64,000 bases of DNA from JBBQER01 sp052148155 (GTDB lineage Bacteria > Actinomycetota > Acidimicrobiia > IMCC26256 > PALSA-610), in assembly GCA_052148155.1 (NCBI GenBank), contig JBKQIY010000019.1, positions 62,001-126,000 on the forward strand. The letters are read 5' to 3'. The position numbers and the translations under genes were made by a program. Under the pieces are notes generated by a model, which was not told where the DNA came from, did no database searches, and saw only the letters and a list, made by a program, of their open reading frames with translations. Shown one piece after another: positions 39,866-48,491 of this stretch; the first letter of the stretch is position 1, and every line of letters begins with the position of its first letter.

Positions 39866-41137
39866 ATGTGGTCCCACTGGTCGCGCGGAGCGACGGTCAC
39901 GGTTTTGGCGGTCCCATGCTGCCTTGGTGTTGCCGTGACCATAAGCGGCGCCGCGCGCTCGACGACGAAACGGGCCGATCACGCAACGGTCGCGTTCGGT
40001 GCGACGAACGACGAGCGTCGCGCGCGCGTCGAACGGACACTTGCGTCGGGAGTGCGCATCGTGCCAGCCAGCGGCGCGATGAACGTTGCCGCCGACATGC
40101 CGGTTGTGGTGCTGGCCGCCAACGGCCATCTCGCATCGGTACAGGTCACGTCGACTTCTGGCGCGCTCGTCGCGGGGATGCTCACGCCGGCCGGTTCGCA
40201 GTGGCAGTCGGTCGCGCCGCTCGACTACGACACGACGTATCGCGTGTCAGTTGGCGCGACCGGACCGGACCGCGCGCGAGTCGAGCTCACTTCGACGTTC
40301 CGAACGTTCACACCGTCGACGCAAGTGAACGCAACCGAGTTTCCTTCCGACGGTCTCAGTGTGGGCGTCGGTCAGCCGATCGTGTTCCGCTTCGACCAGT
40401 ACATCTCGAGTGCCGCAGCTCAGGTCGCGGTTTTGAGCCATCTTGACGTCACGATGTCGCAGCCGGTGCTGGGCGGCTGGCATTGGTTCAGCGACGACGA
40501 GCTGCACTTCCGACCGCAGAGCTATTGGCCTCCGGGCGAGCAGGTGACCGTCTCGTGGAACCTCGATGGTTGGAACGCAGGGAACGGGATGTGGGGCGAC
40601 GGTCAGGGTGTCGTTCGCTTCTCGATCGGCGACGCGCGCGTCTCTTTCGTGAACCTGTCAGATCACCTCATGACCGTCACCGACAACGGACGAATCGTCG
40701 CCACGTTCCCGATCAGCGGAGGCAAGCCGTCCGACCCTACGATGGACGGCGCGCATATCGTGCTCGACCGATCGAGCGTCGTGCGGATGGACTCCGCGAC
40801 CAACGGAGTTCCGGTGAACTCGCCCGACGGCTACGACGAGCTCGTCTACTCGGACGTGCATATCTCCGACAGCGGCGAATATGTCCACGCGGCGCCGTGG
40901 TCGGTCGACAGCCAAGGTCGGGCGAACGTCTCGCATGGCTGCATCAACTTGAGTCCGGCTGATGCCGCGCTGTTCTTTGCGTTCAGTCGCGTCGGCGATG
41001 TCGTTCTGGTCAGCGGAAGCCCGCGTCCACCAGCGGTGGGCGACCACGGCGTGATGGATTGGGAGACGTCGTGGAACGACTTCTCGCCCGCGAACGCGAT
41101 TCTGCCCGCGCCCGCGTTCGTTTCGATCGTCCGCTAG
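39866..41137 (+). CDS. L,D-transpeptidase (YkuD) with Ig-like domains
   Basis: 423 residues from ATG 39866. An N-terminal hydrophobic segment (ATVTVLAVPCCLGVAVTISG) targets it to the envelope. Two Ig-like beta domains follow (IVPASGAMNVAADMPVVVLA; TEFPSDGLSVGVGQPIVFRF), then the YkuD catalytic domain with the active-site motif SHGCINLSPADAALFF. Such enzymes make 3-3 peptidoglycan cross-links. The layout matches Ldt-type proteins of mycobacteria. Upstream codons from 39746 are not convincing. Confidence 0.9.
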   Translation: MWSHWSRGATVTVLAVPCCLGVAVTISGAARSTTKRADHATVAFGATNDERRARVERTLASGVRIVPASGAMNVAADMPVVVLAANGHLASVQVTSTSGALVAGMLTPAGSQWQSVAPLDYDTTYRVSVGATGPDRARVELTSTFRTFTPSTQVNATEFPSDGLSVGVGQPIVFRFDQYISSAAAQVAVLSHLDVTMSQPVLGGWHWFSDDELHFRPQSYWPPGEQVTVSWNLDGWNAGNGMWGDGQGVVRFSIGDARVSFVNLSDHLMTVTDNGRIVATFPISGGKPSDPTMDGAHIVLDRSSVVRMDSATNGVPVNSPDGYDELVYSDVHISDSGEYVHAAPWSVDSQGRANVSHGCINLSPADAALFFAFSRVGDVVLVSGSPRPPAVGDHGVMDWETSWNDFSPANAILPAPAFVSIVR

Positions 41138-41147
41138 TCGGCGTCCC

Positions 41148-41855
41148 TTACGCGGTGACCCAGATCAGGATCTCAGCGCCTGCGTCTCCGGCAGTCAATG
41201 TGGGCGTCGCTGCGTCGACCAGACGCGCCGCATCGCCGGTGTCGAGCGAACCGGCGGATTCGAGATCGGCCGATCCGGCGGCGACGAAGACATGGGCGTG
41301 CGGGCCCGCAGGAACCGACACGACCTCGCCCGGATGCAAGCGGCCGACCCACAGCACAGCGTCGCGCTGATTGATGGTGATCGCGCCGTCGTGACCTTTG
41401 CCGGACGCGACGGCGTGCAGCCCCCCTTTGTCGAGCTCGACATTGACGTCGCGTTGTTCGTAACTCGGTTGGATACCGTCGACGTGGGGCAGAACCCACA
41501 TCTGGACGAAGTGCACGTCCTCGTTGCGTGACGGGTTGGTTTCAGAGTGGCGAATTCCGGTTCCGGCGCTCATACGTTGCGCGAGTCCCGGGTAGACCTC
41601 ACCCGGGTTGCCTTCGGAGTCGTCGTGTTCGAGGCGGCCGGACAGGACCCAAGTGACGATCTCCATGTCTCGGTGCGCGTGGGTTCCGAATCCGGTACCG
41701 GCGCGCACGCGGTCGTCGTTCGACACGATCAACAGGCCGTGATGCGTGTTGGCCGGATCGTGATGCGCGCCGAAGCTGAAGCTATGACGGCTGTCGAGCC
41801 AATCGGTGTGCGTCCGCGAGCGCGTATCGGCGCGGCGAATGTCGACCGTGTTCAT
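41148..41855 (-). CDS. Pirin-family protein, last gene of encapsulin operon
   Basis: 235 residues from ATG 41855; ATGA overlaps the encapsulin stop. YhhW-like pirin: RHSFSFGAHHDPANTHHG, the metal-ligand motif FGTHAHRDMEIVTWVLSG, MSAGTGIRHSETNPS and HFVQMWVLP. Related proteins have quercetinase-like oxygenase activity or regulate redox-responsive genes. It carries no cargo-loading tail (it ends EILIWVTA), so it should remain outside the shell. Coupling to the shell gene suggests a role linked to the compartment's chemistry. Confidence 0.88.
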   Translation of the reverse strand: MNTVDIRRADTRSRTHTDWLDSRHSFSFGAHHDPANTHHGLLIVSNDDRVRAGTGFGTHAHRDMEIVTWVLSGRLEHDDSEGNPGEVYPGLAQRMSAGTGIRHSETNPSRNEDVHFVQMWVLPHVDGIQPSYEQRDVNVELDKGGLHAVASGKGHDGAITINQRDAVLWVGRLHPGEVVSVPAGPHAHVFVAAGSADLESAGSLDTGDAARLVDAATPTLTAGDAGAEILIWVTA

Positions 41856-42673
41856 TTGGCCTTGCCGCGTCTGTCGGTGAGCTGCACGGCCGCTTCCGGG
41901 GTGTTGATCCGGACCGTGAGGCTCTCCTCGATGTACAGCTCCACCGAGGTCGTGTCGTGGGTGAGGTAGCCGATCGAGAAGTCCTGCCCGATGGTCAGTT
42001 CGAAGTCGCCGCCGCGCTGGCTGAGCACGACAGCGCCGTCCACCGCCGGTGCCCACACGACCGGACCTCCCAGGATCTGGCGGAGGTGTTCGAACACCGG
42101 ATAGCCGCCGTGTTCTGTTGTCTCGGTGACCCCGGTAAAGGCCCGGCTTCCGAGCGCGAGGGCATATGGCCCCGCGACATCGGCGGCGCGGAGCACCGCG
42201 ACGGCCTTGGCGACGGGTTCGGGATACTGGGCGTAGTCATCGCCGATCGCGATCGGACGATGGGGCGTCGAAGTGGCAATGCCTGCGATGCCGGCGGCGC
42301 CGTATCCGTGGAACGCGACGCTGTCCTCGGCGTTCGCGGCATGGCGGCTGGCGGCAATGACGGGACGAAGGTCGAGATCGGTCGCGCCGCGCTCGGCGGC
42401 GGCGACTTCGGCGCGCGCCAGCGAGAACGGCGAGCGAAGCTCCACCAGTGCCAGCACACGACGTTGCGCGGCCTCGACACCCTCGAGCGGGCCCGGATCG
42501 AGCCTCGTCGCGCGTCCGGTGTCGAGGGCGGAATGTTCCCAGCCGAGCGGTCCCGCGAAGTCGATGAGCCGGCGCGCGGCGAGGAAATGTCTCAGGGAGC
42601 GGTCGGCCTCAGTGTCGATCTGCGACCAGGCGGTCTCGTTGATGGGTGCAAGGTCGCGTATCAGATGATTCAA
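41852..42673 (-). CDS. Encapsulin shell protein, family 1
   Basis: 273 residues, TTG start overlapping the cargo stop (TTGA), with AGAGG upstream. The N-terminus MNHLIRDLAPINETAWSQID matches linocin M18/CFP29-type encapsulins, whose N-terminal helix forms part of the cargo-binding pocket. HK97-fold features follow: RRLIDFAGPLGWEHSALDTG, LVELRSPFSLARAEVA, VAFHGYGAAGIAGIA, GPYALALGSRAFTGV, and C-terminal DFSIGYLTHDTTSVELYIEE with FRINTPEA-like VRINTPEAAVQL. Length is close to known family 1 shells, which form 60-mer (T=1) cages. The gene lies directly after its predicted cargo. Confidence 0.93.
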   Translation of the reverse strand: MNHLIRDLAPINETAWSQIDTEADRSLRHFLAARRLIDFAGPLGWEHSALDTGRATRLDPGPLEGVEAAQRRVLALVELRSPFSLARAEVAAAERGATDLDLRPVIAASRHAANAEDSVAFHGYGAAGIAGIATSTPHRPIAIGDDYAQYPEPVAKAVAVLRAADVAGPYALALGSRAFTGVTETTEHGGYPVFEHLRQILGGPVVWAPAVDGAVVLSQRGGDFELTIGQDFSIGYLTHDTTSVELYIEESLTVRINTPEAAVQLTDRRGKAK

Positions 42674-43404
42674 AGGAGGTTGCCTCTCTGGTTGCGAAGG
42701 CTGCCGATTTCCAAACCTGCTGATCCGGCCGAGCGAGGAGGTTCGTTTCGCGCCACGGGGTTGGGGACTGGTTGTCCGACACGGGTCAGCGTGTTCCGGT
42801 CGACGTGATGGAAGGGCTCTTCGCGGTCGGGTATCTGAAGCACGGTGTCTTCCTCATACGACCACGTGCCGTCGTTGTTCACGGTGACGTGCATCCGAAA
42901 GCTGAGCGTACGAAATGAGAGGTCGAGAAATGGATTCGACAGAATGCCGTAGGTCTGCGAGCCGAGATCGGCCGCGACCTCGAAGGTCGTGGCATCAGGT
43001 TCGGCTGTGCCCGAGGCTAGGAGGACCTGACCACGCGGAATGGCGAGGGTGTGCGTCACCGTGTGTGCCGCCGGTTCCCACAACCAGTATCCGACCTGAT
43101 CGTGGAACGTCTCGACCTCGCCGGGCTTGACGATGTGTACGTGGTAGCGCAAGCCGTAGAACAGTTGCGGCCCGTTGGTTTGCGGGTCGATCGGCTCGAG
43201 CTCGTAGCGTTCGACGAACACGTTGTGTTCCGTCCCGGCCGCGACGTCGGCTTCGGCGGCGTCGGATCCGGGTCCCACCGGATGGTCGTCCGCGCCTTGC
43301 GCGCTCTCCCAGATGCCGGCGAGAGGGCCCAGCGGGCCGAGGTTGGCGAGCGTGTCGGGATCGCCGTCGGCTTCGGTGTAGATGTCTGGAGGGTATTCGC
43401 CCAT
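42670..43404 (-). CDS. Nitrobindin-like heme-binding beta-barrel protein, predicted encapsulin cargo
   Basis: 244 residues. Residues ~20-212 match the bacterial heme-binding beta-barrel (THAP4/nitrobindin, FABP-like) family: GPLAGIWESAQG at 28-37, a YELEPIDPQTNGPQLFYGLRY-type strand pair, ETFHDQVGYWLWEPAA, IPRGQVLLASG and the C-terminal FHHVDRNTLTRV, whose His residues are heme-ligand candidates. A proline-rich linker (GQPVPNPVARNEPPRS) then leads to GLEIGSLRNQRGNLL, which fits the encapsulin targeting pattern L-x-I-G-S-L-[K/R]. Relatives bind heme, react with NO or peroxynitrite. It is 2 bases after the flavin oxidoreductase gene and overlaps the shell gene. Confidence 0.88.
   Translation of the reverse strand: MGEYPPDIYTEADGDPDTLANLGPLGPLAGIWESAQGADDHPVGPGSDAAEADVAAGTEHNVFVERYELEPIDPQTNGPQLFYGLRYHVHIVKPGEVETFHDQVGYWLWEPAAHTVTHTLAIPRGQVLLASGTAEPDATTFEVAADLGSQTYGILSNPFLDLSFRTLSFRMHVTVNNDGTWSYEEDTVLQIPDREEPFHHVDRNTLTRVGQPVPNPVARNEPPRSAGSAGLEIGSLRNQRGNLL
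42673..42717 (-). other. Encapsulin cargo-loading peptide (C-terminal 15 codons)
   Basis: GLEIGSLRNQRGNLL at residues 230-244. LEIGSLR matches the L-x-I-G-S-L-K/R core of tails on DyP peroxidases and other actinobacterial encapsulin cargo. It follows a proline-rich spacer absent from ordinary members of the beta-barrel family. Confidence 0.85.
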
Positions 43405-43406
43405 CG

Positions 43407-44513
43407 CTAGTCCGCGAATTCCGGGATCACGTGTTTGCCGAGAAGCTCGATCGAACGCATGACCTCTTCGTGTGGGATCTTGTAGGGATTGAGCAGGCAG
43501 AACAACAGCTCACAGCCGACGGCTTCGTATCGCCGGCATATCTCGACGCAGCGGTCCGGGTCGCCGACGACTCCGGCGCCGCTGTCGTAGAGGTAGTCCA
43601 TGGTTAAGGAGTCGAACATGTTCGACTCCTTGCCTTTGAGGGCCTCACCGGCGTAGCCGTAGTTGCCGAGATCCTGGTTGCCTTCGGCCATCCATTCGGC
43701 TAACGACGCGATGCTGAGCGCGGCAGTCTTCGGGTACCACACGAACGATTCTTCGGCGACCGCGCGTGCCTTTTCGTTGGTGTCGTTGCAGTGCACCATC
43801 GTGAATGTCGCGGCGGTCGAGTTGCGGAACTTGCCGACCGGCTCGTTGCAGTCGGCCTGTCCGCGCCGGTAGTTGTGGATCCTTTCCTCGAGCTGCTCGG
43901 GTGGATTGCCGACCGTGAAGGACAGTAATCCGAGTCCGCGGACGCCGATCTCGTAGTGCCCTTCCACGCTCGACGTCGCGCCCCAGATCGGAGGATGCGG
44001 ATCTTGGAAGGGTTTGGGGTGCACCCGTCGGGGCGGCATCGACCAGTGCTTGCCGGAGAACTCGTACTCGTCGTTCGTCCAACATCCCACGATGTGGCGG
44101 AGAGCCTCGTCCCACATTTCGCGGGTTTCGAGCGGACTGATGCCGAATCCCTCGATCTCGGCACGCGTTGACGATCGCCCAGTGCCGAACTCGACCCGGC
44201 CACCTGATATCAGGTCGAGGGTGGCGACACTCTCGGCGGTGCGCACCGGATGGTTGTACGGCTTCGGCAACAGGCGCACGCCGTAACCGAGACGAAGGTT
44301 CTTGGTGACCGCGGACAGATGGCCGTAGAGCACCTCGGGATTCGAGCAGTGCGAGTACTCGTCGAGGAAGTGATGCTCGACCGTCCAGAACGAATGGAAA
44401 CCCATCCGGTCGCCGAGTTTCGCCTGCTCGATCGTGTGCTGGTATGCCTCGTACTCCGAGCGCGGCCCCCAAGGTTTCGCGACCGGGATCTCGTAGAACA
44501 TCGCGAACTTCAT
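43407..44513 (-). CDS. Luciferase-like (LLM class) flavin-dependent oxidoreductase
   Basis: 368 residues, bacterial luciferase-like TIM barrel: MKFAMFYEIPVAKPWGP opening, GFHSFWTVEHHFLDEYSHCS, KNLRLGYGVRLLPKPYNHPV, DLISGGRVEFGTGRSSTRAE and VHPKPFQDPHPPIWGATSS. FMN or F420 could be the cofactor; the family oxidises or oxygenates organic substrates. It lies 2 bases upstream of the cargo gene, so it belongs to the encapsulin operon. Its C-terminus (GKHVIPEFAD) has no loading peptide, so it should act in the cytosol. Confidence 0.88.
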   Translation of the reverse strand: MKFAMFYEIPVAKPWGPRSEYEAYQHTIEQAKLGDRMGFHSFWTVEHHFLDEYSHCSNPEVLYGHLSAVTKNLRLGYGVRLLPKPYNHPVRTAESVATLDLISGGRVEFGTGRSSTRAEIEGFGISPLETREMWDEALRHIVGCWTNDEYEFSGKHWSMPPRRVHPKPFQDPHPPIWGATSSVEGHYEIGVRGLGLLSFTVGNPPEQLEERIHNYRRGQADCNEPVGKFRNSTAATFTMVHCNDTNEKARAVAEESFVWYPKTAALSIASLAEWMAEGNQDLGNYGYAGEALKGKESNMFDSLTMDYLYDSGAGVVGDPDRCVEICRRYEAVGCELLFCLLNPYKIPHEEVMRSIELLGKHVIPEFAD

Positions 44514-44555
44514 GCTCGGGAGGCTATCCAGTGTTGTCGTGTCGGTCGTTGTCGG

Positions 44556-46055
44556 TTACGACGCGCCGACCCGCAGCTTCGATGCTTCGCTCGCCGACAC
44601 GATCGCGTTTGGCGGCGGGATGGCACCGCCGGGGGAGCCTTCGCTGCAGTGGTCCGTGGTGGCAGCCGTCGGGTCGATGTCGATCGAGGCCGGCAGTGCG
44701 GGCGCCGGCAGCGCCGGCGGATCGAGGAAGGCGGGTTTCGACTTGAAGTCGAGCGAGTCGAGGAGGTTGTCGGCGTTCGCGTCGCGGTAGGTCAGCGCGG
44801 GCAGGTTCCACTTCGTTTCGACGAGCTTCAAGACCGACGTGTGGTCGTGTACGACGTGGGAGACATAGTTGGGGCGCGCGTACGGTGAGACGATCACCGC
44901 AGGAACCCGGAAGCCGTAGCGGTCGTACCCGCCGGGAAGATCCGGCGGCACATGGATGTCTGGCGGAATGTTGTCCGGCTTGATCGCGCGCGGAGGTGCG
45001 ACGTGGTCGTAGTAGCCACCGTGCTCGTCGTAGGTCCAGATCAGGAGCGTCTTCTGCCACGCCGGTCCGTGCATCGCCGCGTTGATGACGGCCGCCGCGA
45101 AGCGTTCGCCTTGGCGGATGTCCTGTGGATCCTCTTCCGATTGGTGGCTGTAGTTGGGATCGACGATGCAGAACGACGGAAGGGTGCCAGCCGCGGCGTC
45201 GGTGAGAAATTGTGTGCTCTTGACGAGATTTGCCGGGTTCTTCGCCGACGATGGAAGGATCACCACTGACGGCAAGTCGGTGTAGTAGTCCCGCCAGGTG
45301 ATGCCGTGCGCGTCGAACTGTTCGAAGATCGTGCCGTTCGGAGGGGGGGAGGCGGCCAGGTTCTGGACGCTGGTGCTCACGATGCCGGCCGCGGTTCCCG
45401 CCATCAAAAACCGCCGGTTCGGGTACGTCTGGGCGAGCACCGAGCAGAACCAACGATCGGCGACGGGGAACGTTTCCGCGAGGCCGTAGTAGAACGGAAT
45501 GTCGGTGCTGTCCCAGTAGCCCATTGCGACCGGACCGCTGCCCTTTACGAATCCGTCGTTGCGTCCGTTGTCGAACGAGGTGTGGCTCGCGTTCCAGTCT
45601 TGGCCTGGATGTCCGTCGAGTTGGCACGTTGACGGCATGTGGAACGATTTCAAGAGCTTGCCCGGTTCCGTATAGAGGTTGGCGTCGAGCGGGAGCCCGT
45701 CGGCGCCGAGCCGGAAACCGTCGCCGCGCTTGAGCATCCCGAAGTGGTCGTCGTAGGAGTGGTTCTCCATCATCAACACGACGATGTGCTCGATCTCAGG
45801 CATTGTGTCGGTGCCCGCAGGCAGTGAGGGGTTCGGCAACGATCCGGGTTTCCGAATCGCCGGCGCCGTGGTCGTCGTCGAACGCGGGATCGTCGACGTC
45901 GTGCTCGTGGCCGCCTGCCCCTTCGAGCTCCCGGACGACGAGCACGCGGCGAGCGCGGTCCCGGCTGCAAGCGCGCCCAGTCCCCGCAGAACCGAGCGCC
46001 GGCTCAGTGGCACCGCGTTCTCGTCGGTCGTTGAATCAGGCTGGTGGTCGTCCAC
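44556..46055 (-). CDS. Tat-exported phosphoesterase family (phospholipase C-like) lipoprotein
   Basis: 499 residues from GTG 46055. The N-terminus has a twin-arginine signal (SRRSVLRGLGALAAGTALAAC) with a lipobox ending LAAC, so it should be lipid-anchored after Tat export. A Ser/Thr-rich linker precedes the alkaline-phosphatase-superfamily domain of non-haemolytic phospholipases C/acid phosphatases: VVLMMENHSYDDHFGMLKRG, NDGFVKG, YTDLPSVVIL, TYDEHGGYYDHVAPPRA and FRVPAVIVSPYARP. It cleaves phospholipids or phosphomonoesters outside the cell. It lies 42 bases upstream of the luciferase-like gene and may share its transcript. Confidence 0.9.
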   Translation of the reverse strand: MDDHQPDSTTDENAVPLSRRSVLRGLGALAAGTALAACSSSGSSKGQAATSTTSTIPRSTTTTAPAIRKPGSLPNPSLPAGTDTMPEIEHIVVLMMENHSYDDHFGMLKRGDGFRLGADGLPLDANLYTEPGKLLKSFHMPSTCQLDGHPGQDWNASHTSFDNGRNDGFVKGSGPVAMGYWDSTDIPFYYGLAETFPVADRWFCSVLAQTYPNRRFLMAGTAAGIVSTSVQNLAASPPPNGTIFEQFDAHGITWRDYYTDLPSVVILPSSAKNPANLVKSTQFLTDAAAGTLPSFCIVDPNYSHQSEEDPQDIRQGERFAAAVINAAMHGPAWQKTLLIWTYDEHGGYYDHVAPPRAIKPDNIPPDIHVPPDLPGGYDRYGFRVPAVIVSPYARPNYVSHVVHDHTSVLKLVETKWNLPALTYRDANADNLLDSLDFKSKPAFLDPPALPAPALPASIDIDPTAATTDHCSEGSPGGAIPPPNAIVSASEASKLRVGAS

Positions 46056-46138
46056 AGCACCTCTCCGGGCGTCTCCGGTGCCGCTTGTCTACTACCTCCG
46101 AGGGTGAAGTCGCGCGTCCGACCTGCTCTGATGGGTGT

Positions 46139-46372
46139 GTGGCCTGGTGTGCGCACTGCAACAAATTCCTCACCCCACCGACGGTTACCCCCGACGGGAA
46201 CTGTCCTCGCTGCGGACAGGCGGTCGAGCGCGGGTTGATCCCAGGCATGACTCGCTCGGCCGACGAGCCTGATCCCGCGGTCCCGTGGCATCTCAAGCTT
46301 TTGGGAAGCGGGCTCGCGCTCTACCTCGGGTTCCGGGCCTTGCAGCTCATCGACTGGTTGTTCCACCGCTGA
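46139..46372 (+). CDS. Small zinc-ribbon membrane protein
   Basis: 77 residues from GTG 46139. CAHCNKFLTPPTVTPDGNCPRCGQ forms a C-x2-C...C-x2-C zinc ribbon, followed by a linker and one membrane helix (LKLLGSGLALYLGFRALQLI) ending in DWLFHR. The ribosome-binding site is unclear. The frame upstream overlaps the phosphoesterase gene and is shadow. Not recognised, but the motif pattern is convincing. Confidence 0.65.
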   Translation: MAWCAHCNKFLTPPTVTPDGNCPRCGQAVERGLIPGMTRSADEPDPAVPWHLKLLGSGLALYLGFRALQLIDWLFHR

Positions 46373-46393
46373 GCAACGTGGACGCAGTTGGCG

Positions 46394-48325
46394 CTACTTA
46401 CCGGCTAAGAGGTGTTCGCGTATGAGGAGGGCGTAGCCCTCAGCTCCGGCGGGGGTGAGATGTATGCCGTCGCTGACGAACCAGTTGTTGTGCGGATCCG
46501 CGAAGTCGTGCCAGTCGATCAGGTGCGCGTTCGGATACTTCTGTACGTCAGCGGCGAGGCGCTCATTCACCTCGGTCTCCCACGGGCGGGGCTCGTGCGC
46601 GTTGATGAAGAACACGGTCCGTTTTCCGAGCACCGCCATCATCTGTGCGAACTGGGTGTCGCTGAACGCGCCGTTCGTTCCCATGTGCACGATGACGGTC
46701 GCGGGGAGAAGCCCCGCGGTTTTGTAGACCTGCAACACGGAGGTCGCGTCCCAGAACTGCCGGCTCACTTTTGCGTCGATGAAGATCCCGGGGATGTAGT
46801 AACGCAGCGACTGCTCGGCTCCGAGCATCACTGAATCGCCGATCGCGAGGATCTCGTGTGTCAGCACGCCGGTCGGACGAGATGTCACGATCGGCCGGCC
46901 GGTGCCGCCGGTGCCGCCTTTCGCGCCGGACCCGCCAACGCGGCGGGTGGTCGGCGGATGTTCGTGTCGGGCGCGCAGCTCAGCAATGGTCCTGGGGTCG
47001 ACCGAGTTGCCCTTGTCGTGTGCATCGGCCGCGCTGGCACCCGGAATCCGTGCCGTTTCGCCCTGGGTCAATGCCAGGCCGGCGCCCAAGCCGATCACGG
47101 CGAGTAACGCAGTGACCGTGACCACAACGCCGCCACGCGCGATCCGCTGACGGCGTACGCCGCGAGTGGTCCGCAGACGGGTGAGGTAGCGACTGATCGC
47201 ACCGTTTCGAATGGGGGTCTCGACGTAGCGGTACGAGAGCTCGGCCGCCCCGAACGACAAGATGAGGCGCAGCGCCAGGACCGGCCAGCCGTGCAGCGGA
47301 ACATCGAGTCCGGGGCGGGTGATGCAAAAGATCGGGTAATGCCATAGGTACAGGCCGTACGACCGCACGCCGATCCACCGCAAGGGCCGGCAACCGAGAA
47401 TCGTGCCCGCGTCGGAACGAGGATGCACGACCGACGCGATCACGAGGAGCGTGGCCACGTCGACCAGGAGGAACCCACCGCGAAAGGCGCTGAGGTCGCC
47501 GTTCGTGGTTATCGGGAACGTGAAGTGCGCGAAGCACCACAACAGCACGAGCATTCCGACCAAGCCGACCGCGTCGAGCACGACTCGCACGCCACGTCCG
47601 GGTCGACCGCGGATCTGATACGGAGCGAAGAAGAACGCCATCGCCGATCCGAGCAAGAGGCCCGATAACCTCGTCTCGGTCGAGTAATAGGCCGCGTTGA
47701 TGCTTCCGCTGACAACGACCGCCATCAACACGCTCGACGCGATGGCGACAGCCACCATTGCGATGAGTGTGCGCTTGCGTCCGAGCTTGCGGAGTGAAAG
47801 GAGCAACAGCGGCGGCCAGAGCAAATAGAACTGCTCTTCGATTGCAAGTGACCAAAGATGTTTGAGTAGTGCCGGCCGACCCGCCTCCGAGGCGTACGAC
47901 TGGTGTGAGAGGACCAACCACCAGTTGCTCGTATAGCTCAGCGCGGCGAGCGAGTCTGCTTTGAGCTTGTCGACCGCGTCTGGGAGGAACAACAGTGCGT
48001 ACAGCACGACCACGGCGAGCATTACGAAGAGGGCAGGGAGCAGGCGCCGCGCCCGTCGCATCCAGAAGCGTGCGAGCGACACCTTTCCGGTCTCGCGACG
48101 TTCGGCGAGCAGCAGCGACGTGATGAGGTAGCCGCTGACGACGAAGAACACTTCGACCCCGAGGAAACCTCCCGGCGCGAAGCCTTCTTGGTGTCCGCCG
48201 ATGAAGTACTGGTGGAACGCGAGAACGGCCAGCACCGATACGGCTCGCAGGCCGTCGAGACCGGGCAGGTATCCGAGTGTCGACGTGCGATGCTGGGGCG
48301 GGGGGGCAGCAGGCCGCGTTTGCAC
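46394..48325 (-). CDS. Membrane acyltransferase with SGNH domain (OafA-like)
   Basis: 643 residues from GTG 48325. The N-terminal ~380 residues are an acyltransferase 3 domain with about ten membrane helices: LGYLPGLDGLRAVSVLAVL, FFVVSGYLITSLLL, RRARRLLPALFVMLAVVV, LKHLWSLAIEEQFYLLWP. After a helix and a glycine/threonine-rich linker, the C-terminal extracellular SGNH hydrolase-like domain shows GDSVMLGAEQSLRYYI, HMGTNGAFSD and VSDGIHLTPAGAEGYALLI (catalytic Asp-His). It O-acylates a surface polysaccharide or cell-wall sugar, fitting the glycan genes at 31-35 kb. Confidence 0.92.
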   Translation of the reverse strand: MQTRPAAPPPQHRTSTLGYLPGLDGLRAVSVLAVLAFHQYFIGGHQEGFAPGGFLGVEVFFVVSGYLITSLLLAERRETGKVSLARFWMRRARRLLPALFVMLAVVVLYALLFLPDAVDKLKADSLAALSYTSNWWLVLSHQSYASEAGRPALLKHLWSLAIEEQFYLLWPPLLLLSLRKLGRKRTLIAMVAVAIASSVLMAVVVSGSINAAYYSTETRLSGLLLGSAMAFFFAPYQIRGRPGRGVRVVLDAVGLVGMLVLLWCFAHFTFPITTNGDLSAFRGGFLLVDVATLLVIASVVHPRSDAGTILGCRPLRWIGVRSYGLYLWHYPIFCITRPGLDVPLHGWPVLALRLILSFGAAELSYRYVETPIRNGAISRYLTRLRTTRGVRRQRIARGGVVVTVTALLAVIGLGAGLALTQGETARIPGASAADAHDKGNSVDPRTIAELRARHEHPPTTRRVGGSGAKGGTGGTGRPIVTSRPTGVLTHEILAIGDSVMLGAEQSLRYYIPGIFIDAKVSRQFWDATSVLQVYKTAGLLPATVIVHMGTNGAFSDTQFAQMMAVLGKRTVFFINAHEPRPWETEVNERLAADVQKYPNAHLIDWHDFADPHNNWFVSDGIHLTPAGAEGYALLIREHLLAGK

Positions 48326-48491
48326 GGTTCAGTGGCGGGTCATGAATGTACGCGAGCCGATCATCAGCGCCCCCGCACCCGTATGGACCGCAGGATTCGC
48401 GAGATGCTAGCGGGGGAGTGTGCCGCGCGAACGCGCCTTCTGACCGTTCGCGCGAAAGCGCGGCCGGCGATCGTCGACGGCCGTCACCGAG

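Noticed and set aside
43407..44513. Luciferase-like protein as encapsulin cargo
   Set aside because: Its C-terminus GKHVIPEFAD has no L-x-I-G-S-L motif; only the beta-barrel protein carries one. The pirin was rejected for the same reason.
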